DNA from: Myxococcota bacterium
GTDB taxonomy: Bacteria > Myxococcota_A > UBA796 > JAFGLY01
NCBI GenBank assembly: GCA_024276675.1
Contig: JAJRWT010000098.1
Span: forward strand, 21,757-85,756
DNA length: 64,000 bases
Direction: 5' to 3'
The translations under genes were made by a program, and so were the position numbers. Position 1 is the stretch's first letter. Every line of letters starts with the position of its first letter. Shown here in pieces: positions 15,830 to 23,992 of the stretch. A model generated the notes under the pieces. The model worked only from the letters and a program-made list of their open reading frames with translations, was not told the DNA's origin and did not search any database.

Positions 15830-16894
15830 ATGGAGCTTCTCATGCATGGTACGACAACCGCAACCGGCCGCCACACTGACCGAGCCCTGGCTGGAGTGTA
15901 CCTTTCCATGCTGTTGGGCCTTGGCCTGAATGCCGGGTGCCTGGGCAATATCACCAACGAACCTTTTTCCGAGGATGCCCTTTTCCTGGCGGCCCTGCCA
16001 AGCCAGGAGCAGCACAGCATCAGCGTTGCAGACCAGCAGCAAGCTGCAACGGACACCGGCCTGGCGGCAGAGGATTCATGGGGAACTGATTTTCCCTCCG
16101 GGGCCGAGCCCGTGTCCTCGGACGACCTGGACCTCCTGGCGATGACCGAAGATGTCTCGGCATCCATCAACGACGCCATCTTTACCATGCTGGGCTACGT
16201 GGACCTGGTGCGTGCATCCCCCCCCACCGAACGGGGAGATGACTACCGGCTCTGGGGGCCCTGGAGCATGAGCGATGGCTCGGGGAACTATATCAAGACC
16301 AGGATCCTCCGAAGCGGAGAAGGGTACTATGAATGGAGCTTCCAGATCGCATCCACGACTGGGGGCCCATGGACGGCCTTCTTTACCGGGGCACACCTGG
16401 GCGGAGAAACGGTCGAACAAGGAGTCGGGGAATTCCTCGAGGACATCACCGCGTTCGCGTTGGTGGAGAGCACCAGCGACCGGGGGACGGTGGATGTACA
16501 ATACGACAACCGTGATGGCGTGCAACTGGCGGTACAGATAGAGGACCTGGAGGTCGATGATCTCTCCCAGGTGGTTTCTGCTCTGTACTGGTACCAGCAG
16601 GACCAGGAAGGCACTGGAGAGTTCGAATTCCAGACCTGGGCGGACCTGGACGGAGCGGGATTGGACGAGAACACCGAAGTCAAGACCAGGTGGAGTTCGG
16701 ATCAGGCCGTGCGAAGCGATGCTTCGCTCTCCGCAGGTGACCTGGGGCAGACCGAGATTCTCATCAGCCAGTGTTGGAACCAGGACCACGAGTTGGTCTA
16801 CCAATGGGACAGCGCTGGCATCCTGGAGTTCCTGGGCGACGAGGCCGACTGCCCATACGTCGAGGCCAGCCTTCCCCAACATCTACAGGACTGA
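15830..16894 (+). CDS. Lipoprotein of unknown function in the caspase operon
   Basis: The 354-residue protein has a basic N terminus, a hydrophobic helix (VYLSMLLGLGL) and a lipobox-like NAGC at about residue 37, so lipid attachment is likely. The mature part begins with a disordered acidic stretch. A Tyr/Trp-rich beta domain follows (YYEWSFQI, GGPWTAFFTG, LYWYQQDQEGTGEFEFQ), reminiscent of secreted beta-sandwich proteins. The ATG lies 2 bases after the caspase stop; a TTG 6 bases earlier overlaps it, and a further ATG at 15842 is also possible. No homologue is recognised. Its place as last gene of the sigma-caspase operon suggests an envelope role. Confidence 0.75.
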   Translation: MELLMHGTTTATGRHTDRALAGVYLSMLLGLGLNAGCLGNITNEPFSEDALFLAALPSQEQHSISVADQQQAATDTGLAAEDSWGTDFPSGAEPVSSDDLDLLAMTEDVSASINDAIFTMLGYVDLVRASPPTERGDDYRLWGPWSMSDGSGNYIKTRILRSGEGYYEWSFQIASTTGGPWTAFFTGAHLGGETVEQGVGEFLEDITAFALVESTSDRGTVDVQYDNRDGVQLAVQIEDLEVDDLSQVVSALYWYQQDQEGTGEFEFQTWADLDGAGLDENTEVKTRWSSDQAVRSDASLSAGDLGQTEILISQCWNQDHELVYQWDSAGILEFLGDEADCPYVEASLPQHLQD

Positions 16895-16903
16895 AAGGCT
16901 TGA

Positions 16904-17632
16904 ATGGCCTACCACCCACTCCATCGCCATCCCGACCAGACCGCCATCCTGAGAGGCCTGTTGGAGAGGGCCGAACACCTGCCTCCCGGCCACGTCGCCG
17001 TACTGGACCTGGACGGCTGTCTCATGGACAACCGCCCCCGGCAGGTTCACATAATCAGGGAGTTCGCCTCCACGAGGGGCATTCCCCAACTCTACCAGGT
17101 GGAATCGGAGCACATAGAGAACTGGAATCTCCAAGACACGCTGGCCTGTGCCGGGCTGGCCCAACAACATGTGGATGCCCTGCTCCCCGACCTGCGGTCA
17201 TGGTGGAACCAGAGATTCTACAAGGGTGAATACCAGCTCATGGACCAGGCCATGCCCGGGGCTGCCAACTTCGTGCGGTCTATGCACGACCGCGGCATCT
17301 GCATCGTGTATCTCACCGGGCGAATGGAAGGAACACGCTCCTGCACGAGTGCCAGCCTGGAACGATTCGGATTCCCCCTGGAAGGACAGAACACCCGGCT
17401 ACTGATGAGAACCGATCCGCGGCAGCCAGAACAGGAGTTCAAGAGGATCCTGTGCTGCAACATGGGCCACATGGGGCGGCCGTTCATGTTCATGGACAAC
17501 ATACCGGGCAATCTTCGTGCTTTTTCCCGTATCTTTCCCCGTGCATCCCTGGTCTTTCTTGATACGGATCATTCCCACGAAGAACATCGACTCCCGGAAA
17601 CCGCCTTGCGTATCAGGGGCTTTCTCTTTTGA
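16904..17632 (+). CDS. HAD-superfamily phosphatase-like protein
   Basis: This 242-residue cytoplasmic protein has motif I DLDGCLMDN with Asp35 and Asp37, motif II VYLTGRMEG, and a late acidic motif in MFMDNIPGN. That is the order expected of haloacid dehalogenase hydrolases, which use an aspartyl-phosphate intermediate. An alpha-helical cap containing paired Trp residues (SWWNQRF) sits between motifs I and II. The pattern DLDGCLMDNRPRQ is similar to HAD proteins annotated as acid phosphatase or polynucleotide-type. The substrate cannot be inferred. It starts 9 bases after the lipoprotein stop and may be part of the same transcript. Confidence 0.85.
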   Translation: MAYHPLHRHPDQTAILRGLLERAEHLPPGHVAVLDLDGCLMDNRPRQVHIIREFASTRGIPQLYQVESEHIENWNLQDTLACAGLAQQHVDALLPDLRSWWNQRFYKGEYQLMDQAMPGAANFVRSMHDRGICIVYLTGRMEGTRSCTSASLERFGFPLEGQNTRLLMRTDPRQPEQEFKRILCCNMGHMGRPFMFMDNIPGNLRAFSRIFPRASLVFLDTDHSHEEHRLPETALRIRGFLF

Positions 17633-17845
17633 AACACCAGGTTCAGGGGCTGGCCACAGGACGACTTCCCATAATCGGGAACCGAGCCCAGCCCCGCGCC
17701 ATCGCTCTTTTCTCGCACACGCCCGATATCGCTCCTTCGTCGCGCCTTGCCCGGCGAATGCCCAGGCAGACCCTGGTACCCCGGAGCCAATCTCCGGTCA
17801 ACCCACCATCCATGAATTCCAACAGCTCCCACCGGAGGGCGACAC

Positions 17846-18505
17846 ATGACTCCCCACCTGCACAAAGGTCCTCTTTCCAAGTGCTCTTCAGCACTTTTCT
17901 GCCTGCTGGCAACCTGCCTGGGGGCTGGCCTGCCGGCCCCATCGGCCCTGGCAGCCGATGCCCAACCGGCGCCCGCTTTCGGTTCAGACCTATCCATGGG
18001 TATTGGGCTTGGTACCTTGCTGGGTACCTGGCCCGATCCAGGCCTGCATTCCTGGCTGGGGGGCCGTTACGACGCCTTCGTAGTACCCGCCGACAGGCGT
18101 GGAGCCCGCCTGGGCGCGTCCATCTTCGCCAGCGGTACCCTGGGCTTGCTGCCCCAGGCCACGGAACAGGAGTCGGACGTCAACAACATAGTGACCTTTT
18201 CATGCCTGCACTACGGTGTACTCTCCGCGCTGCGCCTAGATCCACGACTGCCCTGGTCCGGCCTGGTGTCCTTCGGCTTCAGCCGCCTGGACCTATCCAC
18301 CTACTGGGGAGCGCCCTACGCGGTTCCCATGATCACCTTCGAAGCCGGCCTCAGGCGGCGGATGCTCCGCCGTGATCCACGTCCCTTCCTGGACATGGTG
18401 GCCCGGTTGAGCTGGGGCTCCATCATTGCTCCCAACCCCTACGACGGGCTGGATGAACTCTGGTTACTGCAGGTGGCTACCTGGCTGGGATTCCACGCCA
18501 GGTAG
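17846..18505 (+). CDS. Exported protein, possible small outer-membrane barrel
   Basis: The 219-residue protein has a signal peptide (residues about 14-37, ending SALAA). The mature part is rich in Gly and aromatic residues with alternating hydrophobic patterns (GSDLSMGIGLGTLLG, LVSFGFSRLDLSTYW, MITFEAGLRRR), compatible with an 8-strand barrel. No family is recognised. Its 3' end overlaps the convergent hydrolase gene by 29 bases. A different frame overlaps the same DNA (17629-18375) but has neither signal peptide nor sensible composition, so this frame was chosen. The 213 bases upstream show no clear feature. Confidence 0.65.
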   Translation: MTPHLHKGPLSKCSSALFCLLATCLGAGLPAPSALAADAQPAPAFGSDLSMGIGLGTLLGTWPDPGLHSWLGGRYDAFVVPADRRGARLGASIFASGTLGLLPQATEQESDVNNIVTFSCLHYGVLSALRLDPRLPWSGLVSFGFSRLDLSTYWGAPYAVPMITFEAGLRRRMLRRDPRPFLDMVARLSWGSIIAPNPYDGLDELWLLQVATWLGFHAR

Positions 18506-19271
18506 ACGTGATCTCGACCTTCTGCCCATCGGCGGCCAGATCGGTGGGAACACCCGTCGCGCCAACGATCCCGGCGGCACCGGATGGGCCCGTTCCGGGA
18601 TGGAGATGGGTCAGGAGAACACGCCCTGGCCGGGCTTCCCCAACCAGCTCGGCCACCTGGCTGGGGTTCATGTGCCCGGAAAACGTACTTCCCGGCGAAA
18701 GGGCGCATTCGCAGACCAACATGTGGGCCCCCCTGGATAGCTGCACCAGGCCGGCAGATGGGCCGGTATCGCCCGAAAACACGAGGCAACCACCCCCTGG
18801 TTCGGTGAAACGGAGATGCAGGGCCGACCTTGAGTGGTTGGCGGGACGGGTTTCGAGGATGGTCCCACCGGGCAGTAGCGCACGCCCCGGAGCATCCAGG
18901 GGAAGCTCGGTGATGGGTACGTCGAATCCCTTTTGTTCCAGGGACCAGCCCATGGCGGCCAGAAGCTGGTCCAACCACTGCCGGAAGCCCGCGCCGGCCC
19001 AAATGGGATATTCGCGCTCCCTTGGATTTACGGGACGAGATCGAAACAGGTGCAGAAGCGGCAGAATATCCGAGCAATGATCGACATGAAGGTGGCTGAA
19101 AATGCCCCCATCCAGGAGCATGGGGTCGTGTCCCAGGGATACCAGTTTCTGGAGGGTCCCATTCCCACCGTCCACCAGAAACCGCTTCCCGGCGGCTTCC
19201 AGGAGGAAACCAGGCGCTCCCCGCACCGGGTCTGGGACAAGCGTGCCGCTCCCGAGGACGGTCAGGCGCAT
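18477..19271 (-). CDS. Metallo-beta-lactamase-fold hydrolase, RNase Z-like
   Basis: This 264-residue protein begins MRLTVLGSGTLVPDP, the first strand of RNase Z/ElaC-type hydrolases. The metal site HLHVDH (His60, His62, Asp64, His65) is followed by CSD, and later FSGDTGPS and LLTHLHPG supply the remaining ligands. It probably uses two zinc ions for phosphodiester or related hydrolysis. It lacks the exosite arm of true tRNase Z as far as can be seen, so tRNA 3' processing is not assured. The ATG lies 8 bases from the end of the TPR gene stop, making an operon. A longer upstream frame is out of keeping with the fold. Confidence 0.85.
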   Translation of the reverse strand: MRLTVLGSGTLVPDPVRGAPGFLLEAAGKRFLVDGGNGTLQKLVSLGHDPMLLDGGIFSHLHVDHCSDILPLLHLFRSRPVNPREREYPIWAGAGFRQWLDQLLAAMGWSLEQKGFDVPITELPLDAPGRALLPGGTILETRPANHSRSALHLRFTEPGGGCLVFSGDTGPSAGLVQLSRGAHMLVCECALSPGSTFSGHMNPSQVAELVGEARPGRVLLTHLHPGTGPSGAAGIVGATGVPTDLAADGQKVEITSTWRGIPAR

Positions 19272-19278
19272 CCCGGTC

Positions 19279-20148
19279 TCAGGGTTCTTCAGGGGGCAGG
19301 GGGACACGAAGCCAGTCGGTGGCTTCGGTGAGCAAGGCCTGGGCCAGGTCTTCTGCCAGGGCCTCCATGTCGAAGGCCATGCGCCGGGCGATCCCCTTGT
19401 AGATGCGCACTGAACGGGGAAGGATGTCGGAGGAGAGGTCTCCACCGGGCGGGTTGCCTTCGTAGAGCGCGAGAGCCATGGGAGTAATGGGGGGGTCCAC
19501 GGACAAGAGAACGGCCTGGTCGGGAAAGACATGCCATACCAGGGGAACCCGTCGATAGAACTGGGAGATGGGCTCCGGCAGGTGCTCCATGGCCCTGGCC
19601 AGCAACCCGGACCAATCGATCTCGTGTTCGGGTACCGGAAGCGGAAAGGTGTCGGGATCCAGTTCCGCGGCCCTTTTCAGGTAGTGTTCGGCTTTTTCCG
19701 ACATCATGAGCCTTTCCAGGGCCAGCCCGGCGTTGGCGTTGGCTTCGGCAAGATCGGGTTTCTTTTCGAGAACATGCATGACGGCCCGGAGGGAGCCACG
19801 AAAATCAGCCATGAGAAAGCGGGCAACCGCCAGGCCTCCCAGGTAGTCCAGGCTGTCGGGGTGCAGCGAGCGAAGCTTCTGAAAGACCAGCAGTGCTTCC
19901 CGGGCGTGGCCCAGCTCCAACTCGGTGTTCCCCAGGAGTTCCAGGGCTTCCGTGTTGTCCGGATCCTTGTCGAGGATTTCTTCGGCTTCCAGCAAGGCGG
20001 TGAACAGGTCGTGGTTGTGATATGCCTGCCTGGTCTTGCGGACGCGAAGGGCCGTCAGGGAAGATGGTTCGGAAAACCATGCAACGGTGGAAGAGTGAGA
20101 TTGCTCTTCCTGCTCCGCCTGGCTCGCCTTCTCTTTTTTTTCTGGCAC
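19279..20148 (-). CDS. TPR protein with degenerate zincin-like C-terminal domain
   Basis: The 289-residue protein has TPR-like helices at about residues 38-160 (LEAEEILDKDPDNTEALELLGN, AREALLVFQKLRSLHPDSLDYL and AEHYLKRAAELDPDTF units). The last 120 residues contain PMALALYEGNPP, RSVRIYKGIARR and a helix near the C terminus. This succession resembles the Zincin_1 (DUF1025) metallopeptidase-like domain. Where that family has HExxH, this protein has LLTEATDWL, so the zinc ligands are lost and catalysis is unlikely. It may be a binding or scaffold protein. It sits between a C-tail-anchored protein gene (6-base gap) and the RNase Z-like gene (7-base gap). Confidence 0.8.
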   Translation of the reverse strand: MPEKKEKASQAEQEEQSHSSTVAWFSEPSSLTALRVRKTRQAYHNHDLFTALLEAEEILDKDPDNTEALELLGNTELELGHAREALLVFQKLRSLHPDSLDYLGGLAVARFLMADFRGSLRAVMHVLEKKPDLAEANANAGLALERLMMSEKAEHYLKRAAELDPDTFPLPVPEHEIDWSGLLARAMEHLPEPISQFYRRVPLVWHVFPDQAVLLSVDPPITPMALALYEGNPPGGDLSSDILPRSVRIYKGIARRMAFDMEALAEDLAQALLTEATDWLRVPLPPEEP

Positions 20149-20154
20149 GTTTGA

Positions 20155-21003
20155 TCACTTTGCGAAAATGTTGGTAGTGTAGTAGAGCAGAAAAGCCAGA
20201 GCCAGCAGAACCGCCAGGACCAACACGATGAATACCACCGGAGAACGGTGGTCGGATGAAGCCCTTGGACGGTCCCCTCTTGCAAGAGCCCCAGCAGCGC
20301 CGCTGCCAGAAAGAGCCCCCCCCCGAATTGCCAGGGAAAAGGGCGCGAACTCGGCAATGTCGTGGCAGAGGCTGGCGTGGTTGATCATCCATCTTTCGAA
20401 ACGGGTGGTTTCTTCGTGTGAGCCCAGACGGCCGGATTCATAGAGGGGCAACGGGGCGAAGTCGGGGTTGATTCGGGCCGGAGTCACCTGGAAAGGGATT
20501 CCCTGGGAGTTGCGAAGCCAACGCTTGAGGGCATACCGTGCCTGAAGTATCGAAATGGGGAAGCCACCGGCTCGATCCGCCTCTGCCTTCAGCAATCCCC
20601 TGGGGTAGGTTTCGTCGTAGTTGTGTTCCAGCAGGCGTATCTGTTCGTCGGTGAGCGCGTCGCCGACAGAGGCCAGGATCGCTGCCGGAGAACGACCGTT
20701 CGTAAGGTTGGAGGGGAAATCGCCACCGGGGCTGCGAGAGCCGGATCGCTGGATCTCTTCTTTGATGATGGCGTGGGACCAGTCCATGAGCTGCCCGGAA
20801 CTCCTGACATTGGCGATCTCGGCGGCGAAGCGTTCGCAAGCCTGCTCCAGGGGCTCGCGACCTTCCTGGTCACCCAGGTGGCAGACCGAGATGGCGTAGT
20901 ACCAATCGCTGAAACGCTGTGCCATCTCCTGGCCGGCAGGTGCATCGCCGGCTCTCCAACTCCGGTAGAGGGAAAGAACTGGCGTTGACTCCTTCTGGGG
21001 CAT
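20155..21003 (-). CDS. C-terminal tail-anchored protein of unknown function
   Basis: The 282-residue protein is soluble-looking for about 250 residues and ends in one hydrophobic helix (VVFIVLVLAVLLALAFLLYY) plus five or so residues. That is the layout of a tail-anchored membrane protein with its bulk in the cytoplasm. The N-terminal half is helical and contains RFSDWYYAISVCHLGD and QLMDWSHAIIKEEIQ. No known domain is recognised. It leads an operon with the TPR/zincin-like gene and the RNase Z-like gene. The divergent membrane-protein gene starts about 130 bases away. Confidence 0.7.
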   Translation of the reverse strand: MPQKESTPVLSLYRSWRAGDAPAGQEMAQRFSDWYYAISVCHLGDQEGREPLEQACERFAAEIANVRSSGQLMDWSHAIIKEEIQRSGSRSPGGDFPSNLTNGRSPAAILASVGDALTDEQIRLLEHNYDETYPRGLLKAEADRAGGFPISILQARYALKRWLRNSQGIPFQVTPARINPDFAPLPLYESGRLGSHEETTRFERWMINHASLCHDIAEFAPFSLAIRGGALSGSGAAGALARGDRPRASSDHRSPVVFIVLVLAVLLALAFLLYYTTNIFAK

Positions 21004-21121
21004 CGCTACTCATCCTTAGGATTCTGTACTGCCACGCGCTCTTGGGGAAGCATCTGCGGGAGCTGGACGTGATAGCGTTAGCACGGGTCGGCTTCCCATT
21101 CCATGTTCCTTTATGTAATCC

Positions 21122-21136
21122 AGGAGGACCGCTCTG
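21122..21136 (+). promoter_or_regulatory. Shine-Dalgarno AGGAGG followed by CTG start codon
   Basis: AGGAGG, a full match to the anti-Shine-Dalgarno core, is followed after six bases by CTG in frame with the membrane protein ending at 22996. The frame is closed by a TAA just upstream, and no ATG, GTG or TTG occurs between this site and codon 19, so CTG is the only start that uses the site. Confidence 0.6.
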
Positions 21137-22996
21137 GAAAGCTCTCGCCTGGCAAGATCCGTTCGGCATGTCGCTGGCCTGGTTCTGATGGGAGTTCTGT
21201 TCGCTCTCGCGTCCTGGCAGTTGGACTGGATGGGCACGGATCTTTCCACCGCAATACCCCATGGACAGAACGAGGATTGGGACTGGCAACTCACCATGTA
21301 CGAGGTGAGCCGTTCATCGTTGCTGGCCCATCATCAGCTCCCTGGTTGGAATCCCTACACCCAGGGAGGCGTTCCACTGCTGGCAAATCCTGAGTCACCG
21401 TTCCTGTACCCCCCCTTCCTGCTGGTGCTGTTCTTCGGTACCCACGCAGGCCTCAAGCTCTGGGTGTTGTCCCACATCTGGCTCATGGTCGCTGCCTTCT
21501 ACTGGATGGGCCGCGAGATGAGACTGGGACCGGTGGCAGCCCATGGCGCGGCCGTTCTGACTCTCACGTCGGCGTTTGTTCCGGAGTTCGTCGCCTACGG
21601 CCACGTAATGTACCTCCCGCTGGCCTGGCTGGCCCTGGCGTGGATGGCCAGGCGCAGGGGCAGTTGGCGATTGGCGGGCCTGGCCATGGCCATGGCCTTC
21701 CTGGCCGGCGGGCACCATCTCGTACTGTATGCCGGACTGCTTCTACTGGCGGATTCCCTGTTTCTGCTTCTACACCCCAGGGTATCATGGATGCTGGGAG
21801 CCTGGATGCTGCTGAACCTGCTCCTCCTGGGATGCACATGGGCCACGTGGCCCATGTTGCTGGCCGGCTGCGCAATCCTTGCCCGCCTGCTCTACGAATC
21901 GCGCATACCTTCCGGACTCGCCTCCGCGTGGAAGGCACTTCGCTTCATGGCCTTCAGCGGGCTCCTGGCCACTCTTCTGGTGGGTCCCAAGCTGGCCACC
22001 ATGCCGGCGCTCTGGGAGCGGGCGGAGAGACTTGCTCCCCAGGGAGTCTTGGCCATCGCCGACGAATACAGCCCCCTGCGAGCCTGGAACGTCTTGACCG
22101 GCGCGGAAGAAAGGCCCAGCGGGCACGAAGGGCAAAACGTGCTCTTTTCCCCGGTACCCTTGCTCCTGGCATTTCCTGGTATCCTGCTGGCAATGCGGCG
22201 CAAACCGGAAGTGGCTTTGACTGGCCTGTTGTTCCTGAACCTGGGATGGGCAGGCGCCACACCCGTCAACTTTCTGCAGTTGCTTCACCGGATCCCCCCC
22301 CTGGATCACATCCGCGTCGTGGAGCGTTACTCCCTGGTATGGACCCTCTACCTGGGCTGGTTCATGGGCTTCGCCCTGGAAGGCTGTTGGCGCCTGGGCC
22401 GCTGGAAGTGGGTCGTGGGTCCCCTGGCCACCTTGGCTCTCGCCTGGCATCTCCGCACGGCGGCGGTGGAGTCAGCCTGGCGCTACCGCATCGGCCCCGG
22501 GCAGCCCCACGAAATACCGCCCGCCGGGTCCTTCGTGCAGGTGGATGACGAGTTGACCAATTGGGAGGCGGTCAAGGCCAACAGGGGCAAGCCACACTGC
22601 CGCACCACCGCTTGGCTGGAAGACCCGGGCCCCGTGAAGGCCCAGGGCGAACGGGGCTACGTTGGCGAGGTGTTCATGCTGCCCCGGGAAGGGGGAGAGC
22701 CCGTGCAACTCGAGGCCAGCATCACTCCCAACGAGATCAGCTTCCAGGCACCGGCGGGAGCGAAGGTGGTGGTGAATCAGAACGCGTTCAAGGGTTGGTT
22801 CCATGATGGCAAACCCGCTGGTTCGTGGAAGGGCCTGCTCTCCCTCGACGCCAATGAAGGGACCAACATCCTGAAATACAGGCCTCCGGGTCTTCTACTG
22901 GGTGTGAGCATGGCCGCGCTGGGCTGGCTGTGGCTCCTGGCTGGGGCCCTTCGGTACCGGCCCGGTCTCCTTCCGCCCAGGAGCCGGCGGGAGTAG
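21134..22996 (+). CDS. Polytopic membrane protein, GT-C/YfhO-like, probable CTG start
   Basis: About ten hydrophobic helices cover residues 15-450, with a periplasmic-type beta domain after residue 460 and a last helix near the C terminus. Conserved-looking loop residues (GQNEDWDWQLTMYE, GWNPYTQGGVPLLANP) match the first-loop pattern of GT-C family glycosyltransferases and YfhO-like proteins, which glycosylate cell-wall or lipid acceptors from polyprenyl-phosphate sugars. The first ATG (21188) has no ribosome site and would cut the first helix. AGGAGG at 21122-21127 lies 6 bases before an in-frame CTG (21134), which I take as the start, giving 620 residues. The substrate is unknown. Confidence 0.78.
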   Translation: MESSRLARSVRHVAGLVLMGVLFALASWQLDWMGTDLSTAIPHGQNEDWDWQLTMYEVSRSSLLAHHQLPGWNPYTQGGVPLLANPESPFLYPPFLLVLFFGTHAGLKLWVLSHIWLMVAAFYWMGREMRLGPVAAHGAAVLTLTSAFVPEFVAYGHVMYLPLAWLALAWMARRRGSWRLAGLAMAMAFLAGGHHLVLYAGLLLLADSLFLLLHPRVSWMLGAWMLLNLLLLGCTWATWPMLLAGCAILARLLYESRIPSGLASAWKALRFMAFSGLLATLLVGPKLATMPALWERAERLAPQGVLAIADEYSPLRAWNVLTGAEERPSGHEGQNVLFSPVPLLLAFPGILLAMRRKPEVALTGLLFLNLGWAGATPVNFLQLLHRIPPLDHIRVVERYSLVWTLYLGWFMGFALEGCWRLGRWKWVVGPLATLALAWHLRTAAVESAWRYRIGPGQPHEIPPAGSFVQVDDELTNWEAVKANRGKPHCRTTAWLEDPGPVKAQGERGYVGEVFMLPREGGEPVQLEASITPNEISFQAPAGAKVVVNQNAFKGWFHDGKPAGSWKGLLSLDANEGTNILKYRPPGLLLGVSMAALGWLWLLAGALRYRPGLLPPRSRRE

Positions 22997-23008
22997 GTTC
23001 TCCGAGAG

Positions 23009-23740
23009 TCATGGTTTCCGATCGGGGATGGCTCGCACCGTGGTCAACAGCCTCTCCGGTGGCCAGTAGTAGTTGGCCTCAACCAGGAAGGGGCCTTCGC
23101 CATGGTCCAGGTGCAGGTGCACCCTGGCGGAGCCGTTGGGATCGATATCCAGGGATGCCTCGTGGAAACCCAGGTACCTGCCCACGTAGGGAAACAATGC
23201 CTTGTAGATGGATTCCTTGATGCTGAAGTGCAGAAGCGTGGCTAGCCAACGCCTCTGGGGTGGCAGCGACTCCACCAGCCTGGCCTCGCCTTCATCGAGG
23301 ACAGTCCTGGCAATGCTGGGGCGTGGGGGATCTCGGTTTTCCAGGTCCAGGCCCACGGAGCCGGAGCCGGAATACGCGCAGAGCGCGACCGCGAGGTTTT
23401 TTTTGTGGCTTATGGACAGGGTGATGCCATCCGGGCTCTCAACCATCCCCGAGGGAGCGGAGAGCAGTGGCACCCGTGGAGCACCTATCAACTCCAGGGC
23501 CTTGTGGGCGGCCAACCGTCCCGCCACCCACGAGGGTTGGCGCCAGCCCCGAAGGCCGACGGCATGGGAACGCTCCTTGGGAAGGAGTCTGCGGAGGACT
23601 GACCCGGGAACGGGATCTGCCGTGGGCGGAAGGGCGACCCCCACAATGACACCGTGTGCCACGGCGTAGGAAAACACCTTGTGGAAGGCGGATTCGGGTG
23701 GGAGAACGGAAAGGGGGGGCTTGGCGTCATTCCAGATCAT
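23009..23740 (-). CDS. 4'-phosphopantetheinyl transferase (EntD/Sfp type)
   Basis: The enzyme moves 4'-phosphopantetheine from CoA to a Ser on carrier proteins, activating fatty acid, polyketide or non-ribosomal peptide synthesis. The 243-residue protein has the N-terminal half with WVAGRLAAHKAL, then ITLSISHKKNLAVAL, the metal-binding VGLDLENR and FSIKESIYKA, the signature of the ACPS/EntD superfamily. It is of the two-domain Sfp/EntD length rather than the short AcpS form. The ATG at 23740 was chosen over a TTG nine codons earlier. No synthetase genes are nearby, so it is probably a general housekeeping or orphan enzyme for clusters elsewhere. Confidence 0.92.
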   Translation of the reverse strand: MIWNDAKPPLSVLPPESAFHKVFSYAVAHGVIVGVALPPTADPVPGSVLRRLLPKERSHAVGLRGWRQPSWVAGRLAAHKALELIGAPRVPLLSAPSGMVESPDGITLSISHKKNLAVALCAYSGSGSVGLDLENRDPPRPSIARTVLDEGEARLVESLPPQRRWLATLLHFSIKESIYKALFPYVGRYLGFHEASLDIDPNGSARVHLHLDHGEGPFLVEANYYWPPERLLTTVRAIPDRKP

Positions 23741-23992
23741 GCGACAGTCTATGCTCCCGAAGGCCAAAAGTCATGTGTACGGACCAACTGGGAGCCCTCC
23801 AGCGCTCATGGTTTCCACGATGGCAGGGAGTCGGGAGAACAGCGATGGAATCCCATGTGCTACACTCGTCCCCTGCGAAACTGCGTTGGTCGCCAGGCCC
23901 CACCATGGTATCTGTTGGAGGAGATCCATAGTGGTGGAACCGACCAGGGATCGCCTGTCGTAACCGACACGTCTGGGGTGGAGGTAGACAAT

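Noticed and set aside
17629..18375. Plus-strand frame of 248 codons overlapping the exported protein gene
   Set aside because: Arg/Pro/Ser-rich with no signal peptide; the alternative frame (17846-18505) has one.
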